A stretch of 42,159 nucleotides of DNA from an uncultured Bacillota bacterium. Its GTDB lineage: Bacteria; Bacillota; Clostridia; Peptostreptococcales; Anaerovoracaceae. The notes under the pieces are model-generated. The model was not told where the DNA came from. It saw only the letters and a list, made by a program, of their open reading frames with translations, and searched no databases. The DNA is taken from positions 1,439 through 43,597 of the forward strand of contig CASFAX010000015.1 in assembly GCA_949292945.1 (NCBI GenBank), written 5' to 3'. The first letter of the stretch is position 1. Each line of letters opens with the position of its first letter. This document shows, piece by piece, positions 18,093 to 28,571 of the stretch. The translations under genes and the position numbers were made by a program.

Positions 18093-18557
18093 ATGAGCAA
18101 AGTGACGGTAAAGATTTACGGACAGGAATACACCATTTCCGGAGAGAAGAGCGAGGAAGCCATCAGGGAGATAGCCTCTCACGTAGACGGTGAGATGCGC
18201 TCCATAGGACGGTTTTTAAGCGATACGTCATCGGGAAGTCTTGCCGTGCTTACGGCGGTAAATATAGCCGAGGAGTGCTACGGTCTCAGAGAGGAGATGG
18301 AAGCGCTCAAGGCTGAAAATGAAAAGCTGTCCGAAACGGTGAAGTACTACGTGAACATGTGGGAGGAGGCGAAGAAGACCTCCAAGCAGAACCGTGACAG
18401 CATAAACGACATGAAGTCGAAGAGAAAGGAATACGAGGAGCAGATAAAGGAGCTTAAGAGCAAATGCGACGAGTACGAGAGCACTTTCTTCGAACTTCAG
18501 ATGGAGAACATCCAGCTTAAGAGCGAGCTGGAAAAGTATAAGAGAAAAGTCGAGTAG
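18093..18557 (+). CDS. zapA: Cell division protein ZapA
   Basis: Small FtsZ-ring stabiliser. The N-terminal globular part (about 1-70: VTVKIYGQEYTISG, then AVLTAVNIAEE) matches the family. The long, charged C-terminal part (about 70-150) is a coiled coil. At 154 residues it is longer than the 90-110 residue average, because of that extended coil. AGGAGA precedes the ATG. Location after pheT and before mutS2 is common in Firmicutes. Confidence 0.88.
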   Translation: MSKVTVKIYGQEYTISGEKSEEAIREIASHVDGEMRSIGRFLSDTSSGSLAVLTAVNIAEECYGLREEMEALKAENEKLSETVKYYVNMWEEAKKTSKQNRDSINDMKSKRKEYEEQIKELKSKCDEYESTFFELQMENIQLKSELEKYKRKVE

Positions 18558-18613
18558 GGGCAGGCGTCTTATGCGCCCCTGCCTGAGGCTTTTGCGAAGA
18601 AGAAGTGAGGATT

Positions 18614-20995
18614 ATGAATAAGAAAGCCCTGAGGGTTTTAGAATACGACAAAATACTGGAGCTTTTGAAGGCGGAGGCAGGCTCTGAGATGACGCGGGAG
18701 CTCATATCCAGGCTTACTCCCTATGACGATATCCGCACTATAAGAGAAGAACTAAGGTCAACTACAGAAGCGGTTGACCTTATTGTGCGTAAAGGACCTC
18801 TGCCTACGGGAGGCCTCCACGACATAGTAAAGGAAGTGCAGTATGCGAAGAAGGGCGGGGTTTTAAACCTGAAACAGCTTCTCACCGTCGCCTACGATAT
18901 CGGCATCGCATCCCGGGTGGTGACGTTTATGAAGGGAAGCGAGGTTCCGGAAGTTCCCCTGATTTCAGCCATGACAGACGTCATAGTCGCCATGCCGAAT
19001 CTGGAGGCGGAGATAGAAAGGTGCATACTGAACGAAGACGAGCTTCGGGATAACGCATCCCCCGAGCTTTCCAGGATAAGAAGAGCCATAACCAGGCAGA
19101 ACGAAGCCATAAGATCAAAGCTTGACAGGATGGTAAACGATTCTGCCAACAGAACTTATTTACAGGACTCCATAGTCACCGTAAGAGACGGTCGCTTCGT
19201 TATCCCTGTCAAGCAGGAGCACAGAGCCCACTTTCCGGGAATCGTCCACGACCAGTCAAAGGCGGGAGCAACCCTTTTCATAGAGCCTCAGGCTGTGGTG
19301 GAGTTAAACAACGGACTAAGGGAGCTGGAGCTTGCAGAGGAAGCTGAAATTGCAAGGATTCTTGCCGAGCTTTCCTCAAGGGTGGCAGAGCACAGCGACC
19401 ACATCAGAAACAATCAGGAGCTTCTCCTTCGCCTTGACTTCATCATGGCAAAGGGAAAGCTTTCCAGGAAGATGGACGGGGAGGAACCAGCCATCAGCGA
19501 GGATATGTCCCTCGTCATCAGAAAGGGAAGACACCCTCTCATAGATGAAAAGAAAGTCGTTCCAATAGATATACGCATAGGAAGCGACTTCAGAACTCTC
19601 GTCGTAACGGGGCCAAACACGGGCGGAAAGACCGTCAGCCTTAAGACTACGGGGCTTCTGTCTCTCATGGCCATGAGCGGCCTTCATATTCCCGCAAGAG
19701 AAGGAAGCACCATACCGGTCTACGGAGAGATTTTTGCGGACATCGGAGACGAGCAGAGCATAGAGCAGAGCCTTTCGACCTTTTCGTCCCACATGAGAAA
19801 TATAGTGGAAATAGTGGACGGAGCAGCCTTTGATACCCTGGTGCTGGTGGATGAGCTGGGAGCGGGAACTGACCCTACGGAGGGAGCGGCCCTTGCAATA
19901 GCCATTTTGTCAAAGCTCTACAGAAACGGCGCTTCGACTATAGCTACCACCCACTACAACGAGCTGAAGAAGTACGCCCTCTCCACTGAAGGCGTTCAGA
20001 ACGCCTCCATGGAATTCGACGTGGAAACCTTAAGCCCTACCTATAAGCTTCTCATAGGAGTTGCGGGAAGGTCCAACGCCTTTGAGATTTCAAGAAAGCT
20101 GGGACTTCCGTCTGACATCATAGACGAGGCCGGAAGGCTCATAGAGCGGGGCGATATGGAGTTTGAAGACGTGCTTTCCGCCATAGAAGAGGACAGAAAG
20201 CAGGCCGAGCGGGACAGAGACGAGGCCGCTGCCATCATAGAGGCGGCAAGGCGGGAAAAGGCGGACATAGACGCCAAAGTGGCAACCCTTAAGGAAAAGA
20301 GGGAAAAGATAATAGAGGACGCCAGAGCCGAAGCAAGAGACCTGATAAGAGAGGCCAGGGAGACGGCTTCCGACGTGGCTAAGACACTTAAGGAGCTGGA
20401 ACACGTTCCCGATAAGTACGAGAGAAGAAGGAAGCTTTCCGAAAGCCGCGCAAGGCTTCGGGAAGAAGAAGACAAGTACGCCTCCGGCATAGTAAGGAGG
20501 ATCAATGCCGAGCCCGTAACAGCCGATAAGCTTAAGACCGGCGACAGGGTGAAGATACTCACTCTGAACCAGAACGGCGAGGTTCTGACTCTGCCCGATT
20601 CCAAAGGAGATCTTACGGTCAGCATAGGCATGATGAAGCTTTCCGTAAACCTTAAGGACATCGCCCTCATAAACGACGGGACCCAGAAGAAGCAGCAGGA
20701 GAAGAAGGCGAAATACGGCGGGCTTTACAAGTCCAAGGCAATGAGCGTATCGCCGTCCATAAACGTTCAGGGAAAGAACCTCGAGGACGCGCTCATGGAC
20801 GTTGAAAAGTACATCGACGACGTGTATATGGCAGGTCTAGAGAAGGTGACCATAATTCACGGAAGAGGCGAAGGAATCCTTAAGAACGGAATCAGAGATA
20901 TGCTACGCCATAATAAGTCCGTGAAATCCTTTAAACCGGGAGCGTATAACGAAGGCGGCGAAGGGGTTACCATCGTCACCATGAGGAGGAGTTAA
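18614..20995 (+). CDS. mutS2: MutS2, DNA/ribosome-associated ATPase with Smr domain
   Basis: MutS2 suppresses recombination in some bacteria and splits collided ribosomes in others. The 793-residue protein has a clamp/lever region (1-300), the ABC-type ATPase with Walker A GPNTGGKTV and Walker B LVLVDELGAGTDP, a long coiled coil (about 515-625), and a C-terminal Smr nuclease-like domain with the HGRGEG motif (about 755). ATG 18614 gives the family N-terminus; GTG at 18605 is possible. A GGCAGG/CCTGCC hairpin (18559-18583) followed by a short T run precedes it and may attenuate. Confidence 0.93.
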   Translation: MNKKALRVLEYDKILELLKAEAGSEMTRELISRLTPYDDIRTIREELRSTTEAVDLIVRKGPLPTGGLHDIVKEVQYAKKGGVLNLKQLLTVAYDIGIASRVVTFMKGSEVPEVPLISAMTDVIVAMPNLEAEIERCILNEDELRDNASPELSRIRRAITRQNEAIRSKLDRMVNDSANRTYLQDSIVTVRDGRFVIPVKQEHRAHFPGIVHDQSKAGATLFIEPQAVVELNNGLRELELAEEAEIARILAELSSRVAEHSDHIRNNQELLLRLDFIMAKGKLSRKMDGEEPAISEDMSLVIRKGRHPLIDEKKVVPIDIRIGSDFRTLVVTGPNTGGKTVSLKTTGLLSLMAMSGLHIPAREGSTIPVYGEIFADIGDEQSIEQSLSTFSSHMRNIVEIVDGAAFDTLVLVDELGAGTDPTEGAALAIAILSKLYRNGASTIATTHYNELKKYALSTEGVQNASMEFDVETLSPTYKLLIGVAGRSNAFEISRKLGLPSDIIDEAGRLIERGDMEFEDVLSAIEEDRKQAERDRDEAAAIIEAARREKADIDAKVATLKEKREKIIEDARAEARDLIREARETASDVAKTLKELEHVPDKYERRRKLSESRARLREEEDKYASGIVRRINAEPVTADKLKTGDRVKILTLNQNGEVLTLPDSKGDLTVSIGMMKLSVNLKDIALINDGTQKKQQEKKAKYGGLYKSKAMSVSPSINVQGKNLEDALMDVEKYIDDVYMAGLEKVTIIHGRGEGILKNGIRDMLRHNKSVKSFKPGAYNEGGEGVTIVTMRRS

Positions 20996-20996
20996 A

Positions 20997-21455
20997 ATGT
21001 ATCTTGTGAGCAGGTGCCTTACGGGCGCGAACTGCAAATACGACGGAGGAAACAACCGGAACGGACAGGTTATTGAGTTTTGTAAAAACCATAAGGTGTG
21101 CACCGTTTGTCCCGAGGGAGATTCGGGACTTCCCTGCCCCAGGCCTCCGGCAGAGTTTGAGCCGGGAGGAACGGGAAGGATAGTCGATAAAGAGGGAAAA
21201 GACGTTACTGAGGAGTTCCTCCGGGGCTCGCGCATAGCCCTTGAGAAGGCGCTAAAGGCGGCAGAGGATGCAGGTGAAGAAATAGAAGGCGCAATTCTTA
21301 AGGCGAAGAGTCCTTCCTGCGGCAGCAGGCTTATCTACGACGGAACCTTTACGGGAATTCTCACGGATGGAGACGGCTGCTTCACGAAGATGCTTAAAGA
21401 AATAGGTATAGATGTAATATCGGAAAAGGAGTTACAGGAAAATGATAAATTTTAA
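20997..21455 (+). CDS. DUF523-family Cys-rich protein
   Basis: A 152-residue cytoplasmic protein of the widespread DUF523 family, with unknown biochemistry. Conserved Cys positions include SRCLTGANCKYDGG at the start, CPEGDSGLPCPRPPAE (about 39-54) and SPSCGS (about 102-107). GAGGAG of the mutS2 end serves as its ribosome binding site, one base after the mutS2 stop. It overlaps argS by 14 bp, so it is part of the same transcript. Confidence 0.85.
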   Translation: MYLVSRCLTGANCKYDGGNNRNGQVIEFCKNHKVCTVCPEGDSGLPCPRPPAEFEPGGTGRIVDKEGKDVTEEFLRGSRIALEKALKAAEDAGEEIEGAILKAKSPSCGSRLIYDGTFTGILTDGDGCFTKMLKEIGIDVISEKELQENDKF

Positions 21456-23163
21456 CGAAGAAATAGCCAGGATAATAGCAGGTCAGGTGGAATCCCTTAC
21501 GGAGGCCGAAATAGCCGACATCATCGAAATTCCTCAGGACAGTAAGATGGGCGACTACGCATTTCCGTGCTTCCGCCTCGCAAAGGTCCTCAGAAAGGCT
21601 CCTCCTCTCATCGCAAAGGACATAGCCTCCGCCATAGAAGGAAGCGACCTCTTTGACAAGGTGGAACCAGTAAATGCCTACGTCAACATGTTCATCGCAA
21701 AGGAAAAGCTCATAGAGAGCACAGTGTCCGAGATTCTTTCAAAGGGCGACGACTTCGGAAAGAGCGACGAAGGTCAGGGAAGGAAGGTCATAGTGGAGTT
21801 CTCTTCTCCTAACATCGCAAAGCCTTTCCACATCGGCCACATCAGAAGTACCGTAATCGGAAATTCCCTCTACAAGATTTTCGACGCCATGGGCTACGAC
21901 GTGTTCAGAATCAACCACCTGGGAGACTACGGAACCCAGTTCGGAAAGATGATCTGTGCATACAGGCACTGGGGCAATGCGGAGGACGTAAAGAGGGAGC
22001 CAATAAAGACTCTCCTTTCCTACTACACCAAGTTCCACGTTGAGGTCGAGACCCATCCGGAGCTTGACGACGAAGCCCGCGAGATATTCGCAAAGCTGGA
22101 AAAGGGCGAAAAGGAAGAAGTGGAGCTGTGGCAGTGGTTCAGAGAGGAAAGCCTCAAGGAATTTACAAGAGTATACGACATGCTGGATATATCCTTCGAT
22201 TCATATAACGGCGAAAGCTTCTACTCGGACAAGATGCCGAGATTTGTAAAGGAGCTTAAGGACAAGGGACTTCTCAAGGAGTCTCAGGGAGCTCAGGTAG
22301 TGGATCTGGAAAAATACGGCCTGGGTACTGCCCTTATAACAAAGTCTGACGGTTCCACCCTCTACATCACCCGTGACATTGCGGCAGCTGTGTACAGAAA
22401 GGAAACCTACGACTTCTATAAGAACATCTACGTCGTTGCTTCCCAGCAGAATCTCCACTTCCAGCAGTGGTTCAAGATTCTGGAGCTCATGGGCTACGAC
22501 TGGGCGAAGGATTGCGTCCACGTTCCTTTCGGCCTGGTAAGCCTTGAGGAGGGAACCATGTCCACGAGACACGGAAGAGTGGTGTTCCTGGAGGACGTGT
22601 TAAACAAGGCCGTTGAAAAGACGAGAGAGATTATCGCTGAAAAGAATCAGAACACCGACCTTGACATCGATGAGGTCGCAAAGGAAGTTGGAATCGGAGC
22701 CGTAATATTCCAGGAGCTTTCCAACAACCGCATTAAGGACTACACCTTCAAATGGGACAAGGTTTTAAACTTTGACGGCGAGACGGGCCCTTACGTTCAG
22801 TACACCCACGCAAGATGCGCCAGCGTAATTAAAAAGGCGGGAGAGGATACGGTCAAGAAGGCGGAAGATACGAAAGCTCTCGACTACAGCTACCTCACAT
22901 CCGAAAGCGCCTACGAGCTTACCAAGCTTCTCTACAGGTTCCCTGATGTAGTTAAAGATGCCTGCGAAAAGTACGAGCCTTCCATCGTGACGAGACACAT
23001 AGTGGACATGGCTCAGGGCCTCAACAAGTTCTACCACGACGAGCACATTCTCACCGATAACGAAGAGGAAAAGGCTGCCAAGGTTGCCCTGGTAATGGCG
23101 ACAAAGACTGCAATAAAGAACGGTCTTGCACTTCTGGGCATGAAGGCCCCTGAGAGAATGTAG
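21442..23163 (+). CDS. argS: Arginine-tRNA ligase
   Basis: Class I synthetase charging tRNA-Arg, 573 residues. The N-terminal Add-1 domain recognises the tRNA D-loop. The HIGH motif is FHIGHIRST (about residues 131-139). The KMSKS counterpart is MSTRHGRVV (about 373), a usual variant for ArgRS. The C-terminal DALR anticodon domain is complete, ending near LLGMKAPERM. The gene begins inside DUF523. Confidence 0.96.
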   Translation: MINFNEEIARIIAGQVESLTEAEIADIIEIPQDSKMGDYAFPCFRLAKVLRKAPPLIAKDIASAIEGSDLFDKVEPVNAYVNMFIAKEKLIESTVSEILSKGDDFGKSDEGQGRKVIVEFSSPNIAKPFHIGHIRSTVIGNSLYKIFDAMGYDVFRINHLGDYGTQFGKMICAYRHWGNAEDVKREPIKTLLSYYTKFHVEVETHPELDDEAREIFAKLEKGEKEEVELWQWFREESLKEFTRVYDMLDISFDSYNGESFYSDKMPRFVKELKDKGLLKESQGAQVVDLEKYGLGTALITKSDGSTLYITRDIAAAVYRKETYDFYKNIYVVASQQNLHFQQWFKILELMGYDWAKDCVHVPFGLVSLEEGTMSTRHGRVVFLEDVLNKAVEKTREIIAEKNQNTDLDIDEVAKEVGIGAVIFQELSNNRIKDYTFKWDKVLNFDGETGPYVQYTHARCASVIKKAGEDTVKKAEDTKALDYSYLTSESAYELTKLLYRFPDVVKDACEKYEPSIVTRHIVDMAQGLNKFYHDEHILTDNEEEKAAKVALVMATKTAIKNGLALLGMKAPERM

Positions 23164-23181
23164 CAGAAAGGGATACAGGAT

Positions 23182-24054
23182 ATGAGATATATAGGAGACA
23201 TCTACAGACCGCCCAGCGAGGCGTACAGCCTGCTGGTTCAGGTCACCATAGGCTGTTCTCACAACAAGTGCACGTTTTGCGGCATGTTCAAGGCGAAGCA
23301 GTTCAGAGTACGCCCCGTAAGTGAGGTCATAGAGGATCTGGAGGACGCAAGGCGCACATATATAAAGGTAAGGAGAATATTCCTCTGCGACGGCGACGCC
23401 CTCTGCCTTTCCACGGACAAGCTGCTGGTAATACTGGATAAGATAAGGGAGCTTTTCCCGGAGTGCGAGAGAGTGGGTATCTACGGCTCGGCAAAGGATG
23501 TACTGAGAAAGACTCCGGAAGACCTTGAAATCCTTAAGGCCCACGGCCTCGGAATCATCTACCTGGGAGCGGAATCGGGAAGCGATAAAATCCTTGAGAT
23601 GATAAACAAAGGGGTAACCAGGGAGGAGCTGATAGCTTCCGTAAGAAAGATAGAGGACGCAGGGATTCCTGCGTCGGTGACATTCATTTCCGGCATGGGC
23701 GGAAAAGCTCTCTGGGAGGAGCACGCCGTCGAAACCGGAAAGATGATAACGGAAATGAACGCTTCTTACGTAGGACTGCTCACTTTGATGCTGGAGCCTG
23801 ATGTGCCTCTTGCAGAGGATATAAGGAGCGGAAAGTTTCAGGTTTTGACCGGGGAGGAAGTGGTGCAGGAAACGTACCTTCTTCTTCAGAATGCAGAGCC
23901 TGCCGGACCGTGCGTATTCAGGAGCAACCACGCCTCCAATTACGTGTCACTTCGCGGGAACCTTCCCGAGGACAGAGACAGAATGCTCGCCCAGCTTAAG
24001 AGAGCCATGGACGACACGGAGCTTTTAAAGGACGAGCGTTTCAGAATGCTTTAA
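23182..24054 (+). CDS. Radical SAM protein, substrate unknown
   Basis: A 290-residue radical SAM enzyme with cluster motif CX4CX2C (CSHNKCTFC, C25/C30/C33), a spacing shared with a group of uncharacterised clostridial proteins rather than the classic CX3CX2C. The glycine-rich YLGAESGSDKIL is the SAM-binding GGE-like region. There is no added cobalamin or SPASM domain. It sits 18 bp after argS and 29 bp before a second radical SAM gene. I cannot name the reaction. Confidence 0.8.
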   Translation: MRYIGDIYRPPSEAYSLLVQVTIGCSHNKCTFCGMFKAKQFRVRPVSEVIEDLEDARRTYIKVRRIFLCDGDALCLSTDKLLVILDKIRELFPECERVGIYGSAKDVLRKTPEDLEILKAHGLGIIYLGAESGSDKILEMINKGVTREELIASVRKIEDAGIPASVTFISGMGGKALWEEHAVETGKMITEMNASYVGLLTLMLEPDVPLAEDIRSGKFQVLTGEEVVQETYLLLQNAEPAGPCVFRSNHASNYVSLRGNLPEDRDRMLAQLKRAMDDTELLKDERFRML

Positions 24055-24083
24055 CCGAAGTGCTTTAGAAAGAGGGAATTCTT

Positions 24084-25595
24084 TTGAGGATTTTGCTTAC
24101 AACCCTAAACGCCAAATACGTTCACTCAAATCTTGCTCTCAAGTACCTCTACAACGTGACAGTGGACTCGGGCCTCGACATCGAGCTTCGGGAATACACC
24201 ATAAACCACGAGCTGGAAGCGGTGTACGTGGACATCTTAAGAGGACGCTACGACATAGTGTGCTTTTCCTGCTACATCTGGAACATAGAGCAGATAAAAC
24301 CTTTGTGCCGCGACCTGAAGAAAGCCTGCCCGGAGCTTAAGATTCTCCTGGGCGGCCCTGAGGTCACATACGGTGCGGAGGAGTTCCTTGCGGAAAATCC
24401 GTGGGCGGATTACATAATACGAGGCGAAGGCGAGCTTGCCATGTTTCAGTTCGTAAAGTCGCTGGTTTTGGGGGACAAAACCTTTTCAAAGGCGGGATCC
24501 CTTACGTACCGCCGGGGCGGAAAAGTCGTAAGCAACCTTGACTGCCCGCAGGTTCCCATGGAAAAACTTCCTTTTCCTTACGCAAGGCTGGACGTTGAGA
24601 GGGACAAAGTGGTCTACTACGAATCCTCAAGAGGCTGCCCTTATTCCTGCGGCTACTGCATATCCTGCCTTGACAGGAGCATGAGGTTCCTTCCCATGGA
24701 GAGGGTACTCAGGGAACTTGACTATTTTCTCGCCATGGAAGTGAGACAGGTAAAGCTCATAGACAGAACCTTCAACGCCGACAGGCTGAGAGCCATTGCC
24801 ATATGGAACCATCTCATAGATAACGACAACGGAAAGACAAACTTCCACTTCGAGATATGCGCAGATTTATTAGACGACGATGCCATTAAGACCATAAGCA
24901 GAGCCCGCCGGGGACTTTTCCGCTTCGAGGTGGGAATTCAGAGCACGAATCCTCTGGTTCTGTCGTCCATCGGAAGAAGCGGCGACCTTTACAGACTGAT
25001 GGAAAACACGGAAAAGCTCCTTGCCCTTGGAAACTGCGAAGTTCACGCCGACCTTATCGCAGGGCTTCCATACGAAAACTATGCATCCTTTGCAAGAAGC
25101 TTCAATAAAGCCTATTCCATAAGGCCACACGAGCTTCAGCTTGGCTTCCTGAAGGTGCTTAAAGGAACGCCGGTGGCCGATGATGCGGAGGCAAACGGTA
25201 TAATCTACAGGGACGAAGCGCCTTACGAGGTCATATCGACGGCCCACATCTCGGCGGCGGAGCTTGCCCGGCTTAAGATGATAGAAACTGTATTAGACCT
25301 TTATTATAACCGGGGCGGCTTCGATGAAACCCTGGAGTACCTTGACTGTGCAGTAGCTGAGAACAGTTTTGAGTTCTACGAAAAGCTGGCGGGATTCTAC
25401 TATGACTGGGGCTACCACAGGAAGAACCATACTAAGGAAGATCTGTACCGGATTCTGCTGAAGTTCGCAGAAGGCTTTGGCGGAGCATCCGGCGAAATAT
25501 ACATAAAGACCCAAAGACACCTGGCCGGGGACATGAAGAAGTTCTTAAACCCCGAGGCCATTAAGAGATTTATAAGAAAGGGCTGGGAAATTTAA
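24084..25595 (+). CDS. B12-binding-domain radical SAM protein (DUF4080 type)
   Basis: A 503-residue protein. An N-terminal cobalamin-binding-like Rossmann domain (about 1-135, with LLGGPEVTYG) is followed by a radical SAM core with CX3CX2C (CPYSCGYC, about 184-191) and a C-terminal DUF4080-like region. It starts at TTG 24084 behind AGAGGG; this gives the typical N-terminus RILLTTLNAKYVH, and no ATG is nearby. Its stop abuts the next ATG. Likely a methylase or related cobalamin-dependent enzyme; substrate unknown. Confidence 0.82.
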   Translation: MRILLTTLNAKYVHSNLALKYLYNVTVDSGLDIELREYTINHELEAVYVDILRGRYDIVCFSCYIWNIEQIKPLCRDLKKACPELKILLGGPEVTYGAEEFLAENPWADYIIRGEGELAMFQFVKSLVLGDKTFSKAGSLTYRRGGKVVSNLDCPQVPMEKLPFPYARLDVERDKVVYYESSRGCPYSCGYCISCLDRSMRFLPMERVLRELDYFLAMEVRQVKLIDRTFNADRLRAIAIWNHLIDNDNGKTNFHFEICADLLDDDAIKTISRARRGLFRFEVGIQSTNPLVLSSIGRSGDLYRLMENTEKLLALGNCEVHADLIAGLPYENYASFARSFNKAYSIRPHELQLGFLKVLKGTPVADDAEANGIIYRDEAPYEVISTAHISAAELARLKMIETVLDLYYNRGGFDETLEYLDCAVAENSFEFYEKLAGFYYDWGYHRKNHTKEDLYRILLKFAEGFGGASGEIYIKTQRHLAGDMKKFLNPEAIKRFIRKGWEI

Positions 25596-26606
25596 ATGAC
25601 AGACGCAAACCGTATACCCGACCGCATAGGCGAATACCTGATTCCACATCTGAAGGAATACATCTTCGACGAGCTGTCGGAGGGATATTTAAAGAAGGCG
25701 GGGCTTGACGACATACTTACGGGAGTTCCCGTTCCCGTTCGCATAGGCGAGGTGGAGGGACTTACCACCCTTAAGATCGCGCAGAACATGGCCTTTGTCA
25801 TAGGCTGTGACGTAAACTTCAGACACCGGGACAGCTACATCGCCTATATAACCCGTCTCTTTACAAAGGACTTCGTAAAGCCCCTCATAAACGACGGAGT
25901 GGACGGGGCAGCGAAAAACGACTTCGACTACGCCTGCATCATGTTCCGGGCGGCCCTTCTCATAGACCCGGGAAACCCGGACGCCCTCTATTGCTACGGC
26001 AGGGCATGTAAGGATGCCTATGAAAAAGGCGAAGGCGAGGACTTCGTAGGCAGGTTCAAAGCCGAATCCCTGGAAGCCTTCGAGAAGCTGACCTTAGCAA
26101 AGCCGGATTTCGACATGGGATATTACTTCCTCGGCTACGGGTACCTGAACCTTGGCCTCTACATGAAGGCAAAGCTGACATGGGAGGATTTCCTCAGGCT
26201 TTCTGATAACGAAGACATGAAAAAGGAAATCGCCGGATGGCTTGAAAAGCTTGCCGAGCCTGTAAAGATAGAAGAAGGCTATAACAAGATAATTTCCGGC
26301 CGCTTTCAGGAAGGCATCGACATCCTGTCGCCGTACAGAGAAGACCCCCGCTTCAACAACTGGTGGCCCCTCTGGTACTACCTGGGCCTAGCCTACGACG
26401 AGCTGGGCGACGACGAGACGGCAAAGGAGTGCCTCCTTAAGGTGCTGACTTTGTCCCCGTCAAACACCGAAGTGATGGAAGCCCTTGCCGCCATTTACGA
26501 GGCCGAAGGGGACGATGAGAAAGCAGAAAAGTACCGCCAGAAGGTTAAGATAGTCAGGGAAAACCGGGAAGCGGAGAAGGCGGCGAGAAATCCGGGAATT
26601 TCGTAA
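25596..26606 (+). CDS. TPR-repeat protein, function unknown
   Basis: A 336-residue soluble protein with at least three tetratricopeptide-like units (about 105-140, 165-200 and 255-320: FRAALLIDPGNPDALYCYGR, FLGYGYLNLGLYMKAK, CLLKVLTLSPSNTEVMEALA). The N-terminal 100 residues match nothing I know. The start codon directly follows the stop of the DUF4080 gene, so the two are translated together and may interact. It is the last gene of the long housekeeping block. Confidence 0.75.
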   Translation: MTDANRIPDRIGEYLIPHLKEYIFDELSEGYLKKAGLDDILTGVPVPVRIGEVEGLTTLKIAQNMAFVIGCDVNFRHRDSYIAYITRLFTKDFVKPLINDGVDGAAKNDFDYACIMFRAALLIDPGNPDALYCYGRACKDAYEKGEGEDFVGRFKAESLEAFEKLTLAKPDFDMGYYFLGYGYLNLGLYMKAKLTWEDFLRLSDNEDMKKEIAGWLEKLAEPVKIEEGYNKIISGRFQEGIDILSPYREDPRFNNWWPLWYYLGLAYDELGDDETAKECLLKVLTLSPSNTEVMEALAAIYEAEGDDEKAEKYRQKVKIVRENREAEKAARNPGIS

Positions 26607-26662
26607 ATATTTTGAAGTATAGTGACCGTGGGCGTTCGCATTGTTTTCGATATTTTTGATAT

Positions 26663-26859
26663 TTCGATGCGGAGGCCCGCTTTTTACGTTAAGGTCGAAC
26701 GCATTTTCGATGTTAAAGGCTGAAAACGTTGTTTACATCGAACAAAACCGCCTCGAAGGGCAGCACGACGGAGAAATTTTTCGATGTAAAGTGCAGATTT
26801 TGCCTCTGACATCGAAAAAACGTTCGATGCCAGCGACGAAGAACAGTGCAGACATCGAA
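26663..26859 (+). repeat. Four-dyad element, copy A (TTCGATGT-N21-ACATCGAA)
   Basis: Four 37-bp dyads with 8-bp arms and exactly 21-bp loops start at 26663, 26706, 26780 and 26823, giving intervals 43-74-43. Arms are TTCGATGC/AGGTCGAA, TTCGATGT/ACATCGAA, TTCGATGT/ACATCGAA (11 bp when extended) and TTCGATGC/ACATCGAA. Adjacent dyads in a pair are 6 bp apart. An inverted copy is at 41729-41925. It fills most of the gene-free interval 26607-26879 and ends 20 bp before the TOTE gene. Confidence 0.85.
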
Positions 26860-26879
26860 CATCACAATTCTGACTTTAT

Positions 26880-28571
26880 ATGGATCGCAAAACGGAAATT
26901 AACATGGCAAAGCATATAGAATATGAAACAGAGGGAAAAACCTCTTTAGAAGAACTTCGCCTGCAAATTGAGGCACTGAAAAGAGAAAACCTGCTTTTGA
27001 AGAAACGACTTGAAGAAGCAGGAATTTCTTATGATGATATTGTATGTGAAGTCCGCGATAGTATTGACGAATTATATGACATTAATCAGGTGTCACAAAT
27101 CAAGGAATTCGATATTACCGACAAGATTGCAAACGACTTTTTCATGATGTTTTGCCGCGGAAGGAAGGACGTGTACGCACTGAGGTACACTAACCCTAAG
27201 ACCGGAAAGAACGGATACTATACGCAATGCTTCAATCGCTGGGACAGGAATTGCCATATACAGAAAAGAGACGGTATCAGATGCAGGGACTGTGAACTGC
27301 GAGCGTATAAACCGATTACGCTGTCCCTCGTAAAAGCTCATATGAAAGGTGCTAATCCGAACGGGAACGATGTGTTAGCCATATATCCAACATTTGAGAA
27401 TAATTCTTGCCAGCTTCTCGTATTTGACTTTGACAATCACTCAAAAGGCGCGGAGCAGGAGGACTATGCAAATCCTGATGACAGCTGGAAAGACGAAGTG
27501 GATATACTGCGCAGAATCTGCAGAAACTTGGATATAGATGCTGCCGTAGAACGTTCAAGGTCGGGCCGGGGAGCGCACTTTTGGATATTCTTTAAGGAGC
27601 AGGTTTCGGCAAAACTTGCGAGGAAATTTGGATTCGCACTTCTGGAAAAAGGTGCAGAATCGGTAAATCTAAAATCTTTTAGATATTATGACAGAATGAT
27701 ACCGGCGCAGGATGTACTTCCGGAAGGAGGGCTTGGAAACCTTATAGCACTGCCGCTTCAGGGCATGGCGTTGAAATCGGGAAACAGTGCATTCGTTGAC
27801 GAAAACTGGAATGCATATGAGGATCAGTTGAAATTTCTTGCAGGTCTGCGGCGTATCACGAAAAAGGATATTGAAAGTTACATCGCATCGTGGTATGGAA
27901 ATGAGGATAATGAGGCAGACAATGAAACGCCTTGGGACAGAGATTCTGAAATCAGTGCATCTGAAGTAAACGGCATTGTTCATATAGTGCTGGCTGACCG
28001 CATTTATATAGATTCTTCAGGCATGTCAAACAAGGTAAAGCGGCAGATCCGCAGACTGGCGACGTTTTCAAACAGGCAGTATTTCCAGAATCAGGCCATG
28101 GATATGCCGAATTATGATAATTCCCGGTTCATCTACCTGGGATATGATGAGGGAAAATTCATAGTTTTACCTAGAGGGCTTAAGGATGAAATTTTAAATA
28201 AGCTAGATAGAGTCGGAATAGGATATGCTGTAGAGGACAGAAGAAATTCCGGTTCAAAGATAAACGTATACTTTAAGGGTGAACTTAAGTCGTCACAGAT
28301 ACCTGCTGTAGATGCCATGCTTGAACATGAAACAGGCATACTACATGCTGCCACGGCGTTTGGCAAGACCGTAGTATGCTGCAACATGATTGCAAGGCGA
28401 GGAGTTAACACTCTCATACTTGTTGACAGAGCCGATCTTATGAGGCAGTGGATCAGACGGCTTGGGGAATTTCTGGAGATAAATGAGGAGCTTCCTGAAT
28501 ACAAGACGAAGACAGGGCTGAAGAGCAGAATATCGATCATCTTGTATATCCACGCTTTACAAGGACTGTAA
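26880..28571 (+). pseudogene. TOTE-type conflict-system protein, primase and N-terminal helicase part (broken)
   Basis: TOTE proteins combine an archaeo-eukaryotic primase domain, a superfamily 2 helicase and a PLD nuclease and are thought to act against mobile elements. This 563-codon frame has a coiled coil (about 20-48, typical QIEALKRENLLLKKRL), a Cys cluster (about 116-141), the primase acidic motif FDFDNH (about 180) and RSRSGRGAHFWIFF (about 226), then helicase motif I ATAFGKT (about 490). After TKTGLKSR the frame runs into a stop at 28571. The other frame reads EQNIDHLVYPRFTRTVKPHH through the same DNA (28523 onward) and continues as the downstream helicase half. The DEAD/DEAH-box segment is missing, so an out-of-frame internal deletion has broken the gene. 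ATG 26904 is an alternative start. Confidence 0.8.

Noticed and set aside
26641-26919. Short protein frame through dyad element A, similar in part to a frame through element B (41774-41989, minus)
   Set aside because: The shared residues (RSN-FSM-K and IEQ) come from the repeated TCGAAC/TTCGATG words. There is no ribosome binding site, and the dyad spacing (43, 74) is not a multiple of three.
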